Positions 1-9,449 of a stretch of DNA of 28,508 nt are shown piece after piece. The stretch covers positions 1 to 28,508 of the forward strand of contig JBAYZQ010000013.1 in NCBI GenBank assembly GCA_041672385.1, read 5' to 3'. This DNA is from JBAYZQ01 sp041672385 (GTDB lineage: Bacteria > Spirochaetota > Spirochaetia > Sphaerochaetales > Sphaerochaetaceae). How positions within the stretch are numbered: position 1 is the stretch's first letter; each line of letters starts with the position of its first letter. The notes under the pieces were generated by a model, which made no database searches, had not been told where the DNA came from, and saw only the letters and a program-made list of their open reading frames with translations. The position numbers were made by a program, and so were the translations under genes.

Positions 1-633
1 ATTTTAGGAGTAGCTAAGAAAAGTAAAGTTATGAGTGAAATAGAAAAACTTGCTACAAGTTACCATGAATCTGGTCATACGTTGCTTTATTACTATCTTA
101 AGCATCTAGATCCACTTCATAAAGTTACTATTATTCCTCATGGACAAGCTCTTGGTGTCACAATAAGTTTGCCTGAAAGGGATGCTTATACTAAAAATCG
201 TGGAATGTTAGTTGATTTTATTAAAGTTTGTATGGGTGGTTATGTTGCCGAAGACCTTCATTATGGTCAGACTACCACTGGAACAAGTAGTGATATTAAA
301 CAGGCTACAAATATTGCTAGACGTATGGTTACTGAGTGGGGAATGAGTGATTTGGGATTTGTTTGTTATGGACAAGAAGATGAACCTTTATTTTTAGGAA
401 GATCGCTTGCTCAGCATAAAGATTATTCTGAAAACACTGCTCGACTTATTGACCAAGAAGTTGCCAAGATTATGAACGAATGTATGACTGAAACAAGAGA
501 AATTCTTTCAAGTCATTCCGATCAATTGGATTTACTTGCTCATACTTTAGTTGAGAAAGAAACAATGGAAGATAATGAAGTAAGAGAACTTCTTGGGTTC
601 GAGAAAGTTGAAGCGGTAGGAAAATTCGTGTAA
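1..633 (+). CDS. ftsH: ATP-dependent zinc metalloprotease FtsH, C-terminal part (5' end outside window)
   Basis: The reading frame is open from base 1, so this is the 3' end of a gene that begins upstream; the ATG at 31 is internal. The residues before it (ILGVAKKSKV) align with the FtsH linker that precedes the peptidase domain. What is visible is the M41 peptidase domain: the zinc site HESGH lies 12-16 residues after the ATG at 31, and the downstream Asp that completes zinc binding is in the SSDIKQAT stretch. The membrane segments and AAA ATPase module must lie upstream. FtsH is a membrane-anchored hexameric protease that degrades misassembled membrane proteins and some regulators. The stop is 2 bases before the lepA start, so the two genes are probably co-transcribed. 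The identification is strong despite the truncation. Confidence 0.93.
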   Translation: MLGVAKKSKVMSEIEKLATSYHESGHTLLYYYLKHLDPLHKVTIIPHGQALGVTISLPERDAYTKNRGMLVDFIKVCMGGYVAEDLHYGQTTTGTSSDIKQATNIARRMVTEWGMSDLGFVCYGQEDEPLFLGRSLAQHKDYSENTARLIDQEVAKIMNECMTETREILSSHSDQLDLLAHTLVEKETMEDNEVRELLGFEKVEAVGKFV

Positions 634-635
634 GT

Positions 636-2447
636 ATGATTCAAGCAAAATATAAGAGAAATTTCTGTATAATAGCGCATATAGATCATGGCAAGAGTAC
701 TCTTGCCGATCGTTTTATAGAAAAGGCAAAGTTGATTCACACTCGTGGGCCGGCTGTAGCCCAAATCCTAGACAATATGGATATTGAAAGGGAACGTGGT
801 ATTACTATAAAAAGCCAAGCTGTAACACTCGATTACAAGGCTTTGGATGGTGAAGTTTATGAACTTAATTTGGTAGATACCCCAGGCCATGTTGATTTTT
901 CTTATGAAGTTTCAAGGGCCATTTCTTCTTGCGAAGGAGCTTTATTGCTAGTTGATGCTGCTCAAGGAGTAGAAGCACAAACTTTAGCAAATATGTATCT
1001 TGCTCTTGATCATGATCTTGAAATAATTCCTGTAATAAATAAAATTGACTTGCCAAGTGCTGACGTTCCATTTTGTTTGAATCAGATTGAAAATGAGTTA
1101 GGCCTAGACAGTAGTTTAACTGTACTGGTTTCAGCTAAAACTGGAGAAGGTGTGGATTTGTTGTTTGAAGAAATAGTAAAACAGATTCCTCCTCCTAAAA
1201 GTGGTTTGGAAAATGAATGTCTTAAAGCTTTAATATTTGACAGTCATTACGATTCTTATAGAGGTGTAGTTGTTCATTTTAGAATTTTTGAAGGCTCGAT
1301 TTCTGAGGGTCAAGAAATAAAATTTATGAACAATAATTCAATTTATAAAGTTGAAGAAGTAGGTATTTTCCAACTTTCTCTTATAAGAACGAAAGCTCTT
1401 GAAGCAGGTGATGTTGGATATTTTATCGCCGGAATAAAGACTGTTAGTGATATTAGAGTTGGTGATACTGTTACCTTAGCAAAGAACCCTGCAACTAAAG
1501 CTCTTGCTGGTTTTAAGGATGTTAAACCCGTCGTTTTTAGTTCAATTTATCCTGTTGATACTGAGGATTATGATGAACTCGCAGCTTCTATGGAAAGACT
1601 TAAGTTAAATGATGCCTCCCTGACCTACGAGAAGGACAGTAGTGCTGCTCTTGGACTTGGATTTAGGTGTGGTTTTTTAGGGCTTCTTCATCTTGAAGTT
1701 ATTGAAGAACGATTAGAAAGAGAATTTAATCTTTCCATTGTTTTTACAAGTCCATCCGTAGAATATATTGTTCATTTAAAAAATGGTAAAGTAATACATA
1801 TTGATAATCCGCTTGAATATCCAGACTCAACAAGAGTTGATTTTTCAGAAGAACCCTATATTGAGGCTAGTGTAATTACACCAAGTACTTATGTTGGACC
1901 AATCATAAATTTATGTATGGAAAAACGGGGAGTCCAAACTGATTTAAAATATCTTGATACAAAGAGAGTAGAATTAAATTATAAAATGCCTTTAAGTGAG
2001 GTTCTTTTTGAGTTTTATGATAGGTTAAAATCTATTTCTAAAGGTTATGCTTCTTTTGATTATGAAATTAAAGGCTATCAACGAACGGATTTAGCTGTAA
2101 TGGAAATTCTAGTAAATGGTGAGAGTGTGGATGCTTTAAGTCAGCTAGTTTATAAACCTAATGCCCAAAACAAGGGAAGAGAAGTTTGTAGTAGGCTTAA
2201 AAACGAAATTCCGCGTCATCAATTTAAGGTTGCTATACAGGCTGCAATCGGTGGAAATATTATTGCACGAGAAACAATTGGAGCTTTTAGAAAAGATGTT
2301 ACCAGTAAATGTTATGGTGGTGATATTTCTAGAAAGAGAAAACTTTTGGAGAAACAAAAAGAAGGTAAAAAGCGAATGAAACTAGTTGGAAACGTAGAAA
2401 TTCCTCAGAAAGCTTTTCTTGCTGTTCTTAAAGATGACAATAATTAA
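636..2447 (+). CDS. lepA: Elongation factor 4 (LepA), ribosome back-translocating GTPase
   Basis: The 603-residue product matches the usual LepA length of about 600. GTPase motifs are present in order: P-loop AHIDHGKST near the N-terminus, DTPGHVDF (G3), NKIDLP (G4) and SAKTG (G5). The middle and C-terminal portions follow the LepA pattern, including a basic end (KRKLLEKQKEGKKRMK) typical of the LepA-specific C-terminal domain. LepA binds stalled ribosomes in the cytoplasm and affects translocation and initiation efficiency. The ATG lies 2 bases after the ftsH stop with only a weak purine-rich stretch upstream, which suggests translational coupling to ftsH. The gene ends 6 bases before the convergent stop of the next gene on the other strand. 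Confidence 0.97.
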   Translation: MIQAKYKRNFCIIAHIDHGKSTLADRFIEKAKLIHTRGPAVAQILDNMDIERERGITIKSQAVTLDYKALDGEVYELNLVDTPGHVDFSYEVSRAISSCEGALLLVDAAQGVEAQTLANMYLALDHDLEIIPVINKIDLPSADVPFCLNQIENELGLDSSLTVLVSAKTGEGVDLLFEEIVKQIPPPKSGLENECLKALIFDSHYDSYRGVVVHFRIFEGSISEGQEIKFMNNNSIYKVEEVGIFQLSLIRTKALEAGDVGYFIAGIKTVSDIRVGDTVTLAKNPATKALAGFKDVKPVVFSSIYPVDTEDYDELAASMERLKLNDASLTYEKDSSAALGLGFRCGFLGLLHLEVIEERLEREFNLSIVFTSPSVEYIVHLKNGKVIHIDNPLEYPDSTRVDFSEEPYIEASVITPSTYVGPIINLCMEKRGVQTDLKYLDTKRVELNYKMPLSEVLFEFYDRLKSISKGYASFDYEIKGYQRTDLAVMEILVNGESVDALSQLVYKPNAQNKGREVCSRLKNEIPRHQFKVAIQAAIGGNIIARETIGAFRKDVTSKCYGGDISRKRKLLEKQKEGKKRMKLVGNVEIPQKAFLAVLKDDNN

Positions 2448-2453
2448 TTAACT

Positions 2454-5400
2454 TTATTTTATAAATTGAGATAATGTTGTAAATAATTCATTTCTATCAA
2501 TTGGTTTTGATAAATGGGCATTCATACCAGAAGCAAGTGATTTATCAACGTCTTCTTTATAAGCATTTGCGCTGAGGGCAATGATAGGAATCCTTTTATC
2601 ATTTTTTCTTATAAGAGAAGCCGAAGTGAGGCCATCCATAACGGACATTTTTATATCCATAAGGATTGCATCATATTTATTAGTTTTTGTCTTCTCCAGT
2701 CCAATCTTACCATTTTCTGCAGTATCGACTATTAGTCCTTTTTCAAGTAACAACTTCTCAAGAATCATTGTATTTATTTTATTGTCTTCACATATTAGGA
2801 TTTTCTTACCTTTTAGTTTTTCAAGATTAATTAAGTTCTTAGAGGCAATTATTTTAAGATATTCTTCTTCGCTTATTGGATGGGTTGGAATATGAACAAT
2901 AAAGGTGGTTCCAACATTAAGGGTACTTTTACACTCAATTTTACCTCCCAGCAAACTAACAAGATTTTTAGTTATTGCTAGGCCAAGTCCTGTGCTTCCT
3001 TCAATTGAGGAATATTTGTTTGTTTCAGTTGTAAAACTTTCAAACATATGTTTTTGGAATTCCCGACTCATTCCAACACCATCATCAGATATTGTGATTT
3101 TATAAAAATTTTTTTCTCCACCCAAAAACTCTGTTTTATTGGTTATGTGACCACCTGAGGCGGTATATTTTATTGCATTATTTAATAAATTGACAAGTAT
3201 TTGAGATATCCTAACCGAATCATCAAATAAATAACTTGGGCCTGATAAGGGTAAAACTACCTTAAATTCAATTTTCTTAGCCCTAGCAAAAGAAATAACT
3301 AATTGTTCAATCTCTTTGATAAATTCCTTAGTTATTATTGGTTTAGGAAATATTATAATTTTACCTTTTTCAATACTTTGCATATCAAGAACATCATTTA
3401 AAAGAGTAGAAAGATATTTGCCACTAATTTTTATTTTTGAAAAATAATCACTAATTTTATCATCCAAACTTTCCTTAAGCCCAAGATTTGCAAGCCCCAT
3501 TATTCCATTTAATGGGGTTCTCATATCATGGCTCATTCTTGCAAGGAAGTCGGCTTTTATTTTATTTGCTTTTTCAGATTCAATAACGGATTTTTTTAAC
3601 TTTTCCTGAAGGATTTGATCCTTTTTAGTAATATCAGTGATATCAGTTAGGCTCAATAAATATGTCTGTTTTTCTTTATCTAGCAATCTTACTATAAGAC
3701 TCTTTCGCCTTAGTTCAAGGGTTTCAAATGAATACTTGAATTCATCAGAATCTATCAATTTATTTTTAATAAGATTTATGCAATAATCTTTACTTGGCTG
3801 TTTTTCTTTATTGCTTTTAAAAAGGATTTCTAAAAATTCCTCAATACTAAATATATTTTGATTTTTTTCAAAAGGATACAAATCCTTATTAAATATGAGG
3901 AATTCACAGCTATCAATTAAAATATTTGCCTTCACAATAAAATCATATCCAATTTTTGTTATGGATTTTACTAGTTCATTTAATTGATATCTTTTTGTTA
4001 CATCTATTGCATATATAAAAACTTCATGGTGATTGTTGGAAGGGTTGATGTTATATGTTACTTCAATATTTGCAACGCTTATTCTTTTTTTATTGGGAGA
4101 AAAAGTATATTCGCAGTTAAATTTTCCTTCAGGTGAGAAAGAAGAATTCAAATAATCATAATTAAAGATTTTTTTTGCTTCTTCTTTTTCACTTTCATAA
4201 AGCATTTTATAAGTAAAAACTTGCATGATGTTATCATTTAATTTTAAAGAACCCTTAAATCCAATATCATTTACACTTTGGTATTCTACAATATAAAAGT
4301 TTTTTAAATCTATTCTTACAAAAGCTAAAAAGTTTTCATCAGATATTAACTTAATTGTGTGTTGATATTTTTCTTCAAGTCTAATTTGTCTTTCAACAGA
4401 TACTGTTATATCTTCTATTGAGCCGACAATTCCTATCACATTATTATTATCATCAAATAAAGGGGATTCTATAATGGAATAATAATATTTCTTTCCTGTT
4501 TTTCCTGTTTTAATCTGGGAAACTGTAAAAGGTTTTTTTGTTTTTAATATTTCTTTTTCTTGATCCTTAAAACCCAACAAATCAAAGGAAGGGGGAAATA
4601 ATTCTTCGTTTGTTTTTCCTATAATGTTAGATATAAAAGAATTATACCTAAGAAAACATTTATTAACTTGCTGGAATCTTAAGTTTGTATCCTTTAAGAA
4701 ATATGCAATGTTTGAATTTTTGAATATGTAATCTAATTCTGATTGGGATTTAATTAACTGGTTATTTAAGTTTTTTACATCTGAAATATCAGTCATAAAA
4801 CATAAGAGTCCAATTACTTTTTCTTTTTCAATCATAGGTGATTTGGTATATTGATAGTAATTTATTCTTCCATCTTCCTTTTCAAATTTTGAGTACCCCG
4901 TGATGATTTGTTTATTGTTTACTACCTCATCGTCTTCAGCTTTATAGATATCTGCGTCTCTTTTACTTAAGAAATTATAATCAGTTTTGCCTACAACATC
5001 GTAGTAATCTTTAACTTTAAGTAGCTTAAGAAAGGCGTTGTTTAAACTAAGATATTTTCTTTCTATATTTTTATAAAAAAACGGAGTGGGAGAATTATTT
5101 AATATATTTGTCAATCTAGAAAAGCGTTGGGTATTAAATAATCGTAAATCATCAAGATTCATTGAATCATGAAGAACCGCGGATATTTCAAATTTAGAAG
5201 TCTCTGTTTTAATAATAGACATATCAAATATCACTTCAATAAATTCACCTATCTTGTTCATCAATGATAAGTAGGTTGTGAATTTGGAACAATTTACTTT
5301 ATTATTATTCAATAATTCAACAAATTCTTTTTTTTCATCACTTTTAATTGCATTGATGAGGCTATTGTCAAAGTACTTTGTGAATTCATTTACGTCTAAA

Positions 5401-5933
5401 AAGGAAAAGAAATATGATACTTGATCATCCATCTTTTTAATTGTCAAATTATCATCCAAGTAAAAAAAGATTTTACCAACAGTATAATCTTCTCTTATTG
5501 TTTCTTCGTTTTCAATTGGAAATGTAATAGAAACAATTTTTTCTATCTTAATATCAACAATTACTGTGGAGACTATATTTAGTGAGGATGAGTTCTTTCG
5601 ATGTATTGTTATTGGAAGAAGTAAAAGACACAAATTATCACATAAGCGTTGGAAATTTATTTTGTCTTTATGGAAAAAATACTTATTTGAGTTGGATATT
5701 TCCAAAGCAAGAATATCTTTTACAGAATTTCTATTTGTTTGCATGGAAAGACCTGTCCAAGTAAATTGAGTTGCAAGAAGGCCAACAGCTCCTTCTATAT
5801 CATGATTTTGAACCAATGATAAATACTTAAGTGCGATATCTTTTGCTTTTTGTTCATTGCAATTTTGCGTAGTATTTGTCTTTATCATAAATTGCATCCA
5901 TTTTTTATACTCTTCATTATTGTATTTTATCAT
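2454..5933 (-). CDS. Hybrid sensor histidine kinase with N-terminal NTF2/SnoaL-like domain and several PAS domains
   Basis: The product has 1159 residues and no convincing membrane segment, so a cytoplasmic sensor is likely. Residues about 28-175 resemble an NTF2/SnoaL-like fold (ALKYLSLVQNHDIEGAV start). PAS-type domains follow at about 273-387, 397-513 and 535-648, with a possible degenerate one at 650-768. The dimerisation/phosphoacceptor helix has FLARMSHDMRTP with His802. The ATPase domain shows NNAIKYT (N box), DDGVGMS and GSTGLGLAITKN. A C-terminal receiver (about 1043-1157) has phospho-acceptor Asp1093 and Lys1143; the usual Pro after the Asp loop is Ser1097 (IKMSVMDG). A GGAG lies 18 bases before this ATG, rather far, so the exact start is uncertain (Met13 or Met16 are alternatives). 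It lies 57 bp downstream of galK on the same strand and is related to the kinase at 7567-9441. The signal sensed is unknown. Confidence 0.9.
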   Translation of the reverse strand: MIKYNNEEYKKWMQFMIKTNTTQNCNEQKAKDIALKYLSLVQNHDIEGAVGLLATQFTWTGLSMQTNRNSVKDILALEISNSNKYFFHKDKINFQRLCDNLCLLLLPITIHRKNSSSLNIVSTVIVDIKIEKIVSITFPIENEETIREDYTVGKIFFYLDDNLTIKKMDDQVSYFFSFLDVNEFTKYFDNSLINAIKSDEKKEFVELLNNNKVNCSKFTTYLSLMNKIGEFIEVIFDMSIIKTETSKFEISAVLHDSMNLDDLRLFNTQRFSRLTNILNNSPTPFFYKNIERKYLSLNNAFLKLLKVKDYYDVVGKTDYNFLSKRDADIYKAEDDEVVNNKQIITGYSKFEKEDGRINYYQYTKSPMIEKEKVIGLLCFMTDISDVKNLNNQLIKSQSELDYIFKNSNIAYFLKDTNLRFQQVNKCFLRYNSFISNIIGKTNEELFPPSFDLLGFKDQEKEILKTKKPFTVSQIKTGKTGKKYYYSIIESPLFDDNNNVIGIVGSIEDITVSVERQIRLEEKYQHTIKLISDENFLAFVRIDLKNFYIVEYQSVNDIGFKGSLKLNDNIMQVFTYKMLYESEKEEAKKIFNYDYLNSSFSPEGKFNCEYTFSPNKKRISVANIEVTYNINPSNNHHEVFIYAIDVTKRYQLNELVKSITKIGYDFIVKANILIDSCEFLIFNKDLYPFEKNQNIFSIEEFLEILFKSNKEKQPSKDYCINLIKNKLIDSDEFKYSFETLELRRKSLIVRLLDKEKQTYLLSLTDITDITKKDQILQEKLKKSVIESEKANKIKADFLARMSHDMRTPLNGIMGLANLGLKESLDDKISDYFSKIKISGKYLSTLLNDVLDMQSIEKGKIIIFPKPIITKEFIKEIEQLVISFARAKKIEFKVVLPLSGPSYLFDDSVRISQILVNLLNNAIKYTASGGHITNKTEFLGGEKNFYKITISDDGVGMSREFQKHMFESFTTETNKYSSIEGSTGLGLAITKNLVSLLGGKIECKSTLNVGTTFIVHIPTHPISEEEYLKIIASKNLINLEKLKGKKILICEDNKINTMILEKLLLEKGLIVDTAENGKIGLEKTKTNKYDAILMDIKMSVMDGLTSASLIRKNDKRIPIIALSANAYKEDVDKSLASGMNAHLSKPIDRNELFTTLSQFIK

Positions 5934-5990
5934 TCATTTGTAAAATACTCCATAAGAAAGATTGTTTAGAGTTTTTCTAAAGAATAATAA

Positions 5991-7268
5991 TTAAACTGAA
6001 AGTAAACAAGCAGATTTTTCAGCTCTAATTGAAATTGGAATACAGCATCCAACTGAAAATACTTTTTCCATTTGTTTGATATATTCTTTTGCTCTAGGGT
6101 TTTCAATATAAGCTTGGATTGTACCTGCAAATCCTCCACCTTGGACCCTAAAGGCTTCCTTTTCATTGCAGAAATTTTCAGTTAATGCAATTGCTAGACT
6201 AAGTCCTTGTTCTTTGGGATTTTTGGGTGAGTATAGGTTTTGAAGATAATCAAAACTTGAATGTCCGCTTAGTTTTACGTTGGCTAGATAGTCTTTAAAA
6301 TCCTTTTTTTCCAATGCCTCTTTCATTTTAATACAACGCTTATTTTCATTGAAAAAGTGGATTGCACGAAGAACCATTCTATCATTATTTAATTTTTTTC
6401 TTATTTCAGGAATTGAATTGTAAAATTCCTGTTCATCTACTTCCCTTAAAACTTTTTTACCAAAGAAATTGGCCACGCTTTTCATTTCACTTGGGATCGA
6501 TGCATAATCATCTGTTAAATCTGCATGATTTCCCCCGGTATCAACTATAATAAGGTTATAACCGTAGTCATTGAAAGAAAAATCTATCGGCTTTACCTTT
6601 GGATTATTTTTATCTTCAAAGTCAATTGTTACAATACCACCATTAGCACAGGCAACTTGATCCATTAAACCACAGGGTTTCCCAAAATACTTGTTTTCGC
6701 TTTCTTGACCAATTTGAGCCAAGAATAGGGGAGAAAAAGCATCATTATTAAAAAGATTATTGAAAATAGTAGCTATTAATACTTCTATTGCTGCACTACT
6801 TGAGAGTCCAGAACCTTTTAAAACGTTACTTGAGGTGTTTGCTGAAAAACCTGAAACTTTTACATTATTAGCCTTAAAAATTGAAGCTATTCCCCTTACA
6901 AGTGCATTAGTAGTCCCCTGTTCATTAGCTTGTATTGATGTGTCTGAGATATCAACTGTAACACTCGGGTAACCTTCACTGTTTATTATTACAATATTAT
7001 TGTTAGTTCTATGAACAGCGGCAATAGTGTCTAAATTAATTGTACCCGCTACTACTATTCCAAGATTATGATCTGTATGATTTCCACCTAATTCTGTTCT
7101 TCCGGAAGTCGAAAATAACTTTTCTGCTGGGATATTAAATAATCTATTATGCTCGGTTACAAGCTTTGAATAACGATTTTTTAAAGTAATAAGATCATAA
7201 GTGTTAGCGTAGATATTCTTATTAATTCTTTCAAGATTTGTTTGATTGAGTTGTTTTGATAATTCCAT
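5991..7268 (-). CDS. galK: Galactokinase (GHMP kinase family)
   Basis: The 425-residue product carries the three GHMP kinase motifs: the galactokinase-type motif GRTELGGNHTDHN at 56-68, the phosphate-binding GSGLSSSAA at 152-160, and GGGFAGT near the C-terminus. CGLMDQ includes the probable catalytic Asp203. The function would be ATP-dependent phosphorylation of galactose at C1 (Leloir pathway). The first motif differs from the textbook GRxNLIGEHTDYN, but GGNHTDH variants, as I recall, are usual in the longer galactokinases of Firmicutes and spirochaetes. The N-terminus is about 40 residues longer than in E. coli GalK. A GGAG sits 8 bases before the ATG. No other Leloir gene is next to it; it lies between two hybrid kinases. 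A related sugar kinase specificity cannot be excluded. Confidence 0.82.
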   Translation of the reverse strand: MELSKQLNQTNLERINKNIYANTYDLITLKNRYSKLVTEHNRLFNIPAEKLFSTSGRTELGGNHTDHNLGIVVAGTINLDTIAAVHRTNNNIVIINSEGYPSVTVDISDTSIQANEQGTTNALVRGIASIFKANNVKVSGFSANTSSNVLKGSGLSSSAAIEVLIATIFNNLFNNDAFSPLFLAQIGQESENKYFGKPCGLMDQVACANGGIVTIDFEDKNNPKVKPIDFSFNDYGYNLIIVDTGGNHADLTDDYASIPSEMKSVANFFGKKVLREVDEQEFYNSIPEIRKKLNNDRMVLRAIHFFNENKRCIKMKEALEKKDFKDYLANVKLSGHSSFDYLQNLYSPKNPKEQGLSLAIALTENFCNEKEAFRVQGGGFAGTIQAYIENPRAKEYIKQMEKVFSVGCCIPISIRAEKSACLLSV

Positions 7269-7459
7269 TACTTTTTCTCCAATAGTCTTTATGTGAAATA
7301 TTCTATTCTATTTTTTTGTTTTTTTATAGTAAAAGTGTGAAATAATAAAAATTTTTGATCTTAAAATAAATTGTTTTTTTAAAAATAATTTAATACCAGT
7401 TTTTTATAAAAAAAACTACTTACAATTACAGATAAAAAGACTAATGTTAATTTAAGGTT

Positions 7460-7481
7460 ATTGGCCAAAACATAAGCCAAT
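7460..7481. promoter_or_regulatory. Inverted repeat, possible operator
   Basis: ATTGGC and GCCAAT form a perfect 6-bp inverted repeat with a 10-base spacer. It lies in the divergent intergenic region between galK and the second hybrid kinase, ending 11 bases before the -35 of the candidate promoter for the kinase. Symmetry and position fit a dimeric regulator site. It has no U-tract and is not a terminator. The regulator is unknown. Confidence 0.4.
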
Positions 7482-7492
7482 GACTTTATATC

Positions 7493-7521
7493 TTGCGATA
7501 ATATCAAAACAATGCTAATAT
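7493..7521 (+). promoter_or_regulatory. Candidate sigma70-type promoter for the hybrid kinase at 7567
   Basis: TTGCGA (7493-7498) and TAATAT (7516-7521) are separated by 17 bases, with an extended -10 TG at 7513-7514. Transcription would start about 40 bases before the ATG at 7567. This is by eye only, and AT-rich DNA yields chance matches, but spacing and the TGC extension support it. Confidence 0.5.
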
Positions 7522-7566
7522 TTAATTGATTTATAAATATTCCGATTTAATTTTAAAGGTTGTTAA

Positions 7567-9441
7567 ATGTATTACAGTGAAGCTTGTATGAACTATCCCG
7601 CAATAATTTTACTTATTGAACCTAATACCGGAAAAATTGTTGCAGCTAATAAAAAAGCTGAAAGTACCTACGGATATTCAATAGATAAATTATGCACTAT
7701 GAAAATTAGCGAAATAAATGTTCTAAAACCAGAGCAGATAAAAGAAGAGATATACAATGCAACTTCTGAGCTTCGTAATTATTTTCATTTTCCTCATAAA
7801 ACAGCCTCTGGTAAAATAATTAATATGGAAGTGGAGAGTTATCCTACCAAAATTTATGAAAAAGTATATCTTTTTTCTGTAATATACCCAAGCAATGAAA
7901 GAAATATATTTGTCAATGCAAGTCTTAATTTGATTGATAAATCTCCTGATGCCATAATGGTTCTTGACCAATCCAATAGGGTAATCAAAATTAACAAAAG
8001 TTTTGAGGTTTTATTTGGTTTTGAAGAGGCTATGGTTATTGGAGAATTTGGTTACAACCTATTAAAAGATCTGCAGAAACAAAAATATGATTATTTAATT
8101 GAAGAGTTATCAAATGGTAAAACTGAGAATGTTAACTTCAAGGTAATTGATAGTTATAAAACTTATGAATATATTTTATCCGGCATTCCAACCTTTTATT
8201 TGAATAATTATTTTGGAGCTGTTCTTTCTATTCGAAGAAGTTGGAATCAAACTGCTCTTGAAGTTGAGAAAAATTTAAACCTTGAAAGAAAACTTATTGA
8301 AATGGAGAAAAGCAGTTCAGAGAAAGATGATTTTCTTGCTAGAATGTCTCATGATATGAGAACCCCTATGAATGCAATTTTAGGTATTGCTAGTTTTGGA
8401 ATAGATGAAATAAAGGATCTAAAAGCCCTTAAATATTTTTCTCAAATAAAAGATAGTAGTGAATATTTATTAGCTTTAATTAATGATATTCTTGATATGC
8501 AGAAATTAGAAAATGGCGAGATTAAATTAGAGAATAAAATTACTCAAACCCTTCAAATTGCTAAAAAAGTGCGAACAATAATTGAGCCAAGAGCTGCACA
8601 AAAAGGAATTAATCTTCGATTTAATCTTGAATGTGAAGAGATGTATCAATTTGTAAAAGTAGATGAAAAACGTATTGAACAGGTTCTAATTAATATTCTC
8701 AATAATGCAATCAAATATACTCCAGAAGGTGGATATGTAACTTGGAACGATTATGTTCAAAAAATGCCAGATGGAAGAATAAAAGTTTTTCATGAATTTA
8801 GCGATACAGGTGTAGGTATGAGTTCTGAATTTCAGAAAATAATGTTTAATCCCTTTACAACAGAATTTAATTCCCTATCTAAATCAGAGGGTGGAAGTGG
8901 GTTAGGACTGGCTATTACAAAAAATCTTATTCAAGCAATGGGTGGGAAAATATCATGTAAATCTAAAATTGGAGAAGGAACTACCTTTTTTATTGAATTT
9001 TTTTTAACCCCAGCTACTGATACGGAAATTAATTTGTTTCTTAAAAAAAATGAAGATTATGAAGGCTTAAATATTCTTAAGGGAAAGAAACTCTTAATTT
9101 GTGAAGATATAGAGATAAACATTATGATAATAGAAAAACTACTTAGTGTTTATGATTGTGAAATTGATGTTGCCAGAAATGGACTTGAAGGTGTCAATTT
9201 AGCTCGTAGTGGTAAGTATTGCGCCATTTTAATGGATATTAGAATGCCAGTAATGAATGGATTGGAAGCTGCAAGAGAAATCAGAAAGTTTGATATGAAA
9301 GTCCCAATTATTGCTCTTTCGGCTAATGCTTATCTTGAAGATGTTAAAAAATCTATATCCGCTGGTATGAATGCACACATAGCAAAGCCTATTAACAAGG
9401 AAGAGCTATATTCAAAACTTATTAAATATTTAAACTGTTAA
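7567..9441 (+). CDS. Hybrid sensor histidine kinase with PAS domains and C-terminal receiver
   Basis: The 624-residue product begins with two PAS-like domains at about 10-110 and 118-225 (for example IEPNTGKIVAANKKAESTYGY). The HisKA helix has FLARMSHDMRTPMN with His262. The ATPase domain has NNAIKYTPEGG, DTGVGMS and GGSGLGLAITKN. The receiver spans about 506-622 with phospho-acceptor Asp557 in LMDIRMPVMNG and Lys607-Pro608. No membrane helix is seen, so the sensor is probably cytoplasmic. An AAAGG lies 7 bases before the ATG. The kinase-receiver part closely resembles the kinase at 2454-5933, including the shared LICED and IIALSANAY stretches, so the two are paralogues on either side of galK. 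No separate output response regulator is encoded nearby, so the downstream partner is unknown. The stop is 8 bases from the convergent recQ stop. Confidence 0.92.
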   Translation: MYYSEACMNYPAIILLIEPNTGKIVAANKKAESTYGYSIDKLCTMKISEINVLKPEQIKEEIYNATSELRNYFHFPHKTASGKIINMEVESYPTKIYEKVYLFSVIYPSNERNIFVNASLNLIDKSPDAIMVLDQSNRVIKINKSFEVLFGFEEAMVIGEFGYNLLKDLQKQKYDYLIEELSNGKTENVNFKVIDSYKTYEYILSGIPTFYLNNYFGAVLSIRRSWNQTALEVEKNLNLERKLIEMEKSSSEKDDFLARMSHDMRTPMNAILGIASFGIDEIKDLKALKYFSQIKDSSEYLLALINDILDMQKLENGEIKLENKITQTLQIAKKVRTIIEPRAAQKGINLRFNLECEEMYQFVKVDEKRIEQVLINILNNAIKYTPEGGYVTWNDYVQKMPDGRIKVFHEFSDTGVGMSSEFQKIMFNPFTTEFNSLSKSEGGSGLGLAITKNLIQAMGGKISCKSKIGEGTTFFIEFFLTPATDTEINLFLKKNEDYEGLNILKGKKLLICEDIEINIMIIEKLLSVYDCEIDVARNGLEGVNLARSGKYCAILMDIRMPVMNGLEAAREIRKFDMKVPIIALSANAYLEDVKKSISAGMNAHIAKPINKEELYSKLIKYLNC

Positions 9442-9449
9442 CTATCTTT

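Noticed and set aside
5965..5981. TTTAGA-GTTTT-TCTAAA hairpin as a galK terminator
   Set aside because: The stem is 6 bp, mostly A-T, with no U-run after it on the minus strand.
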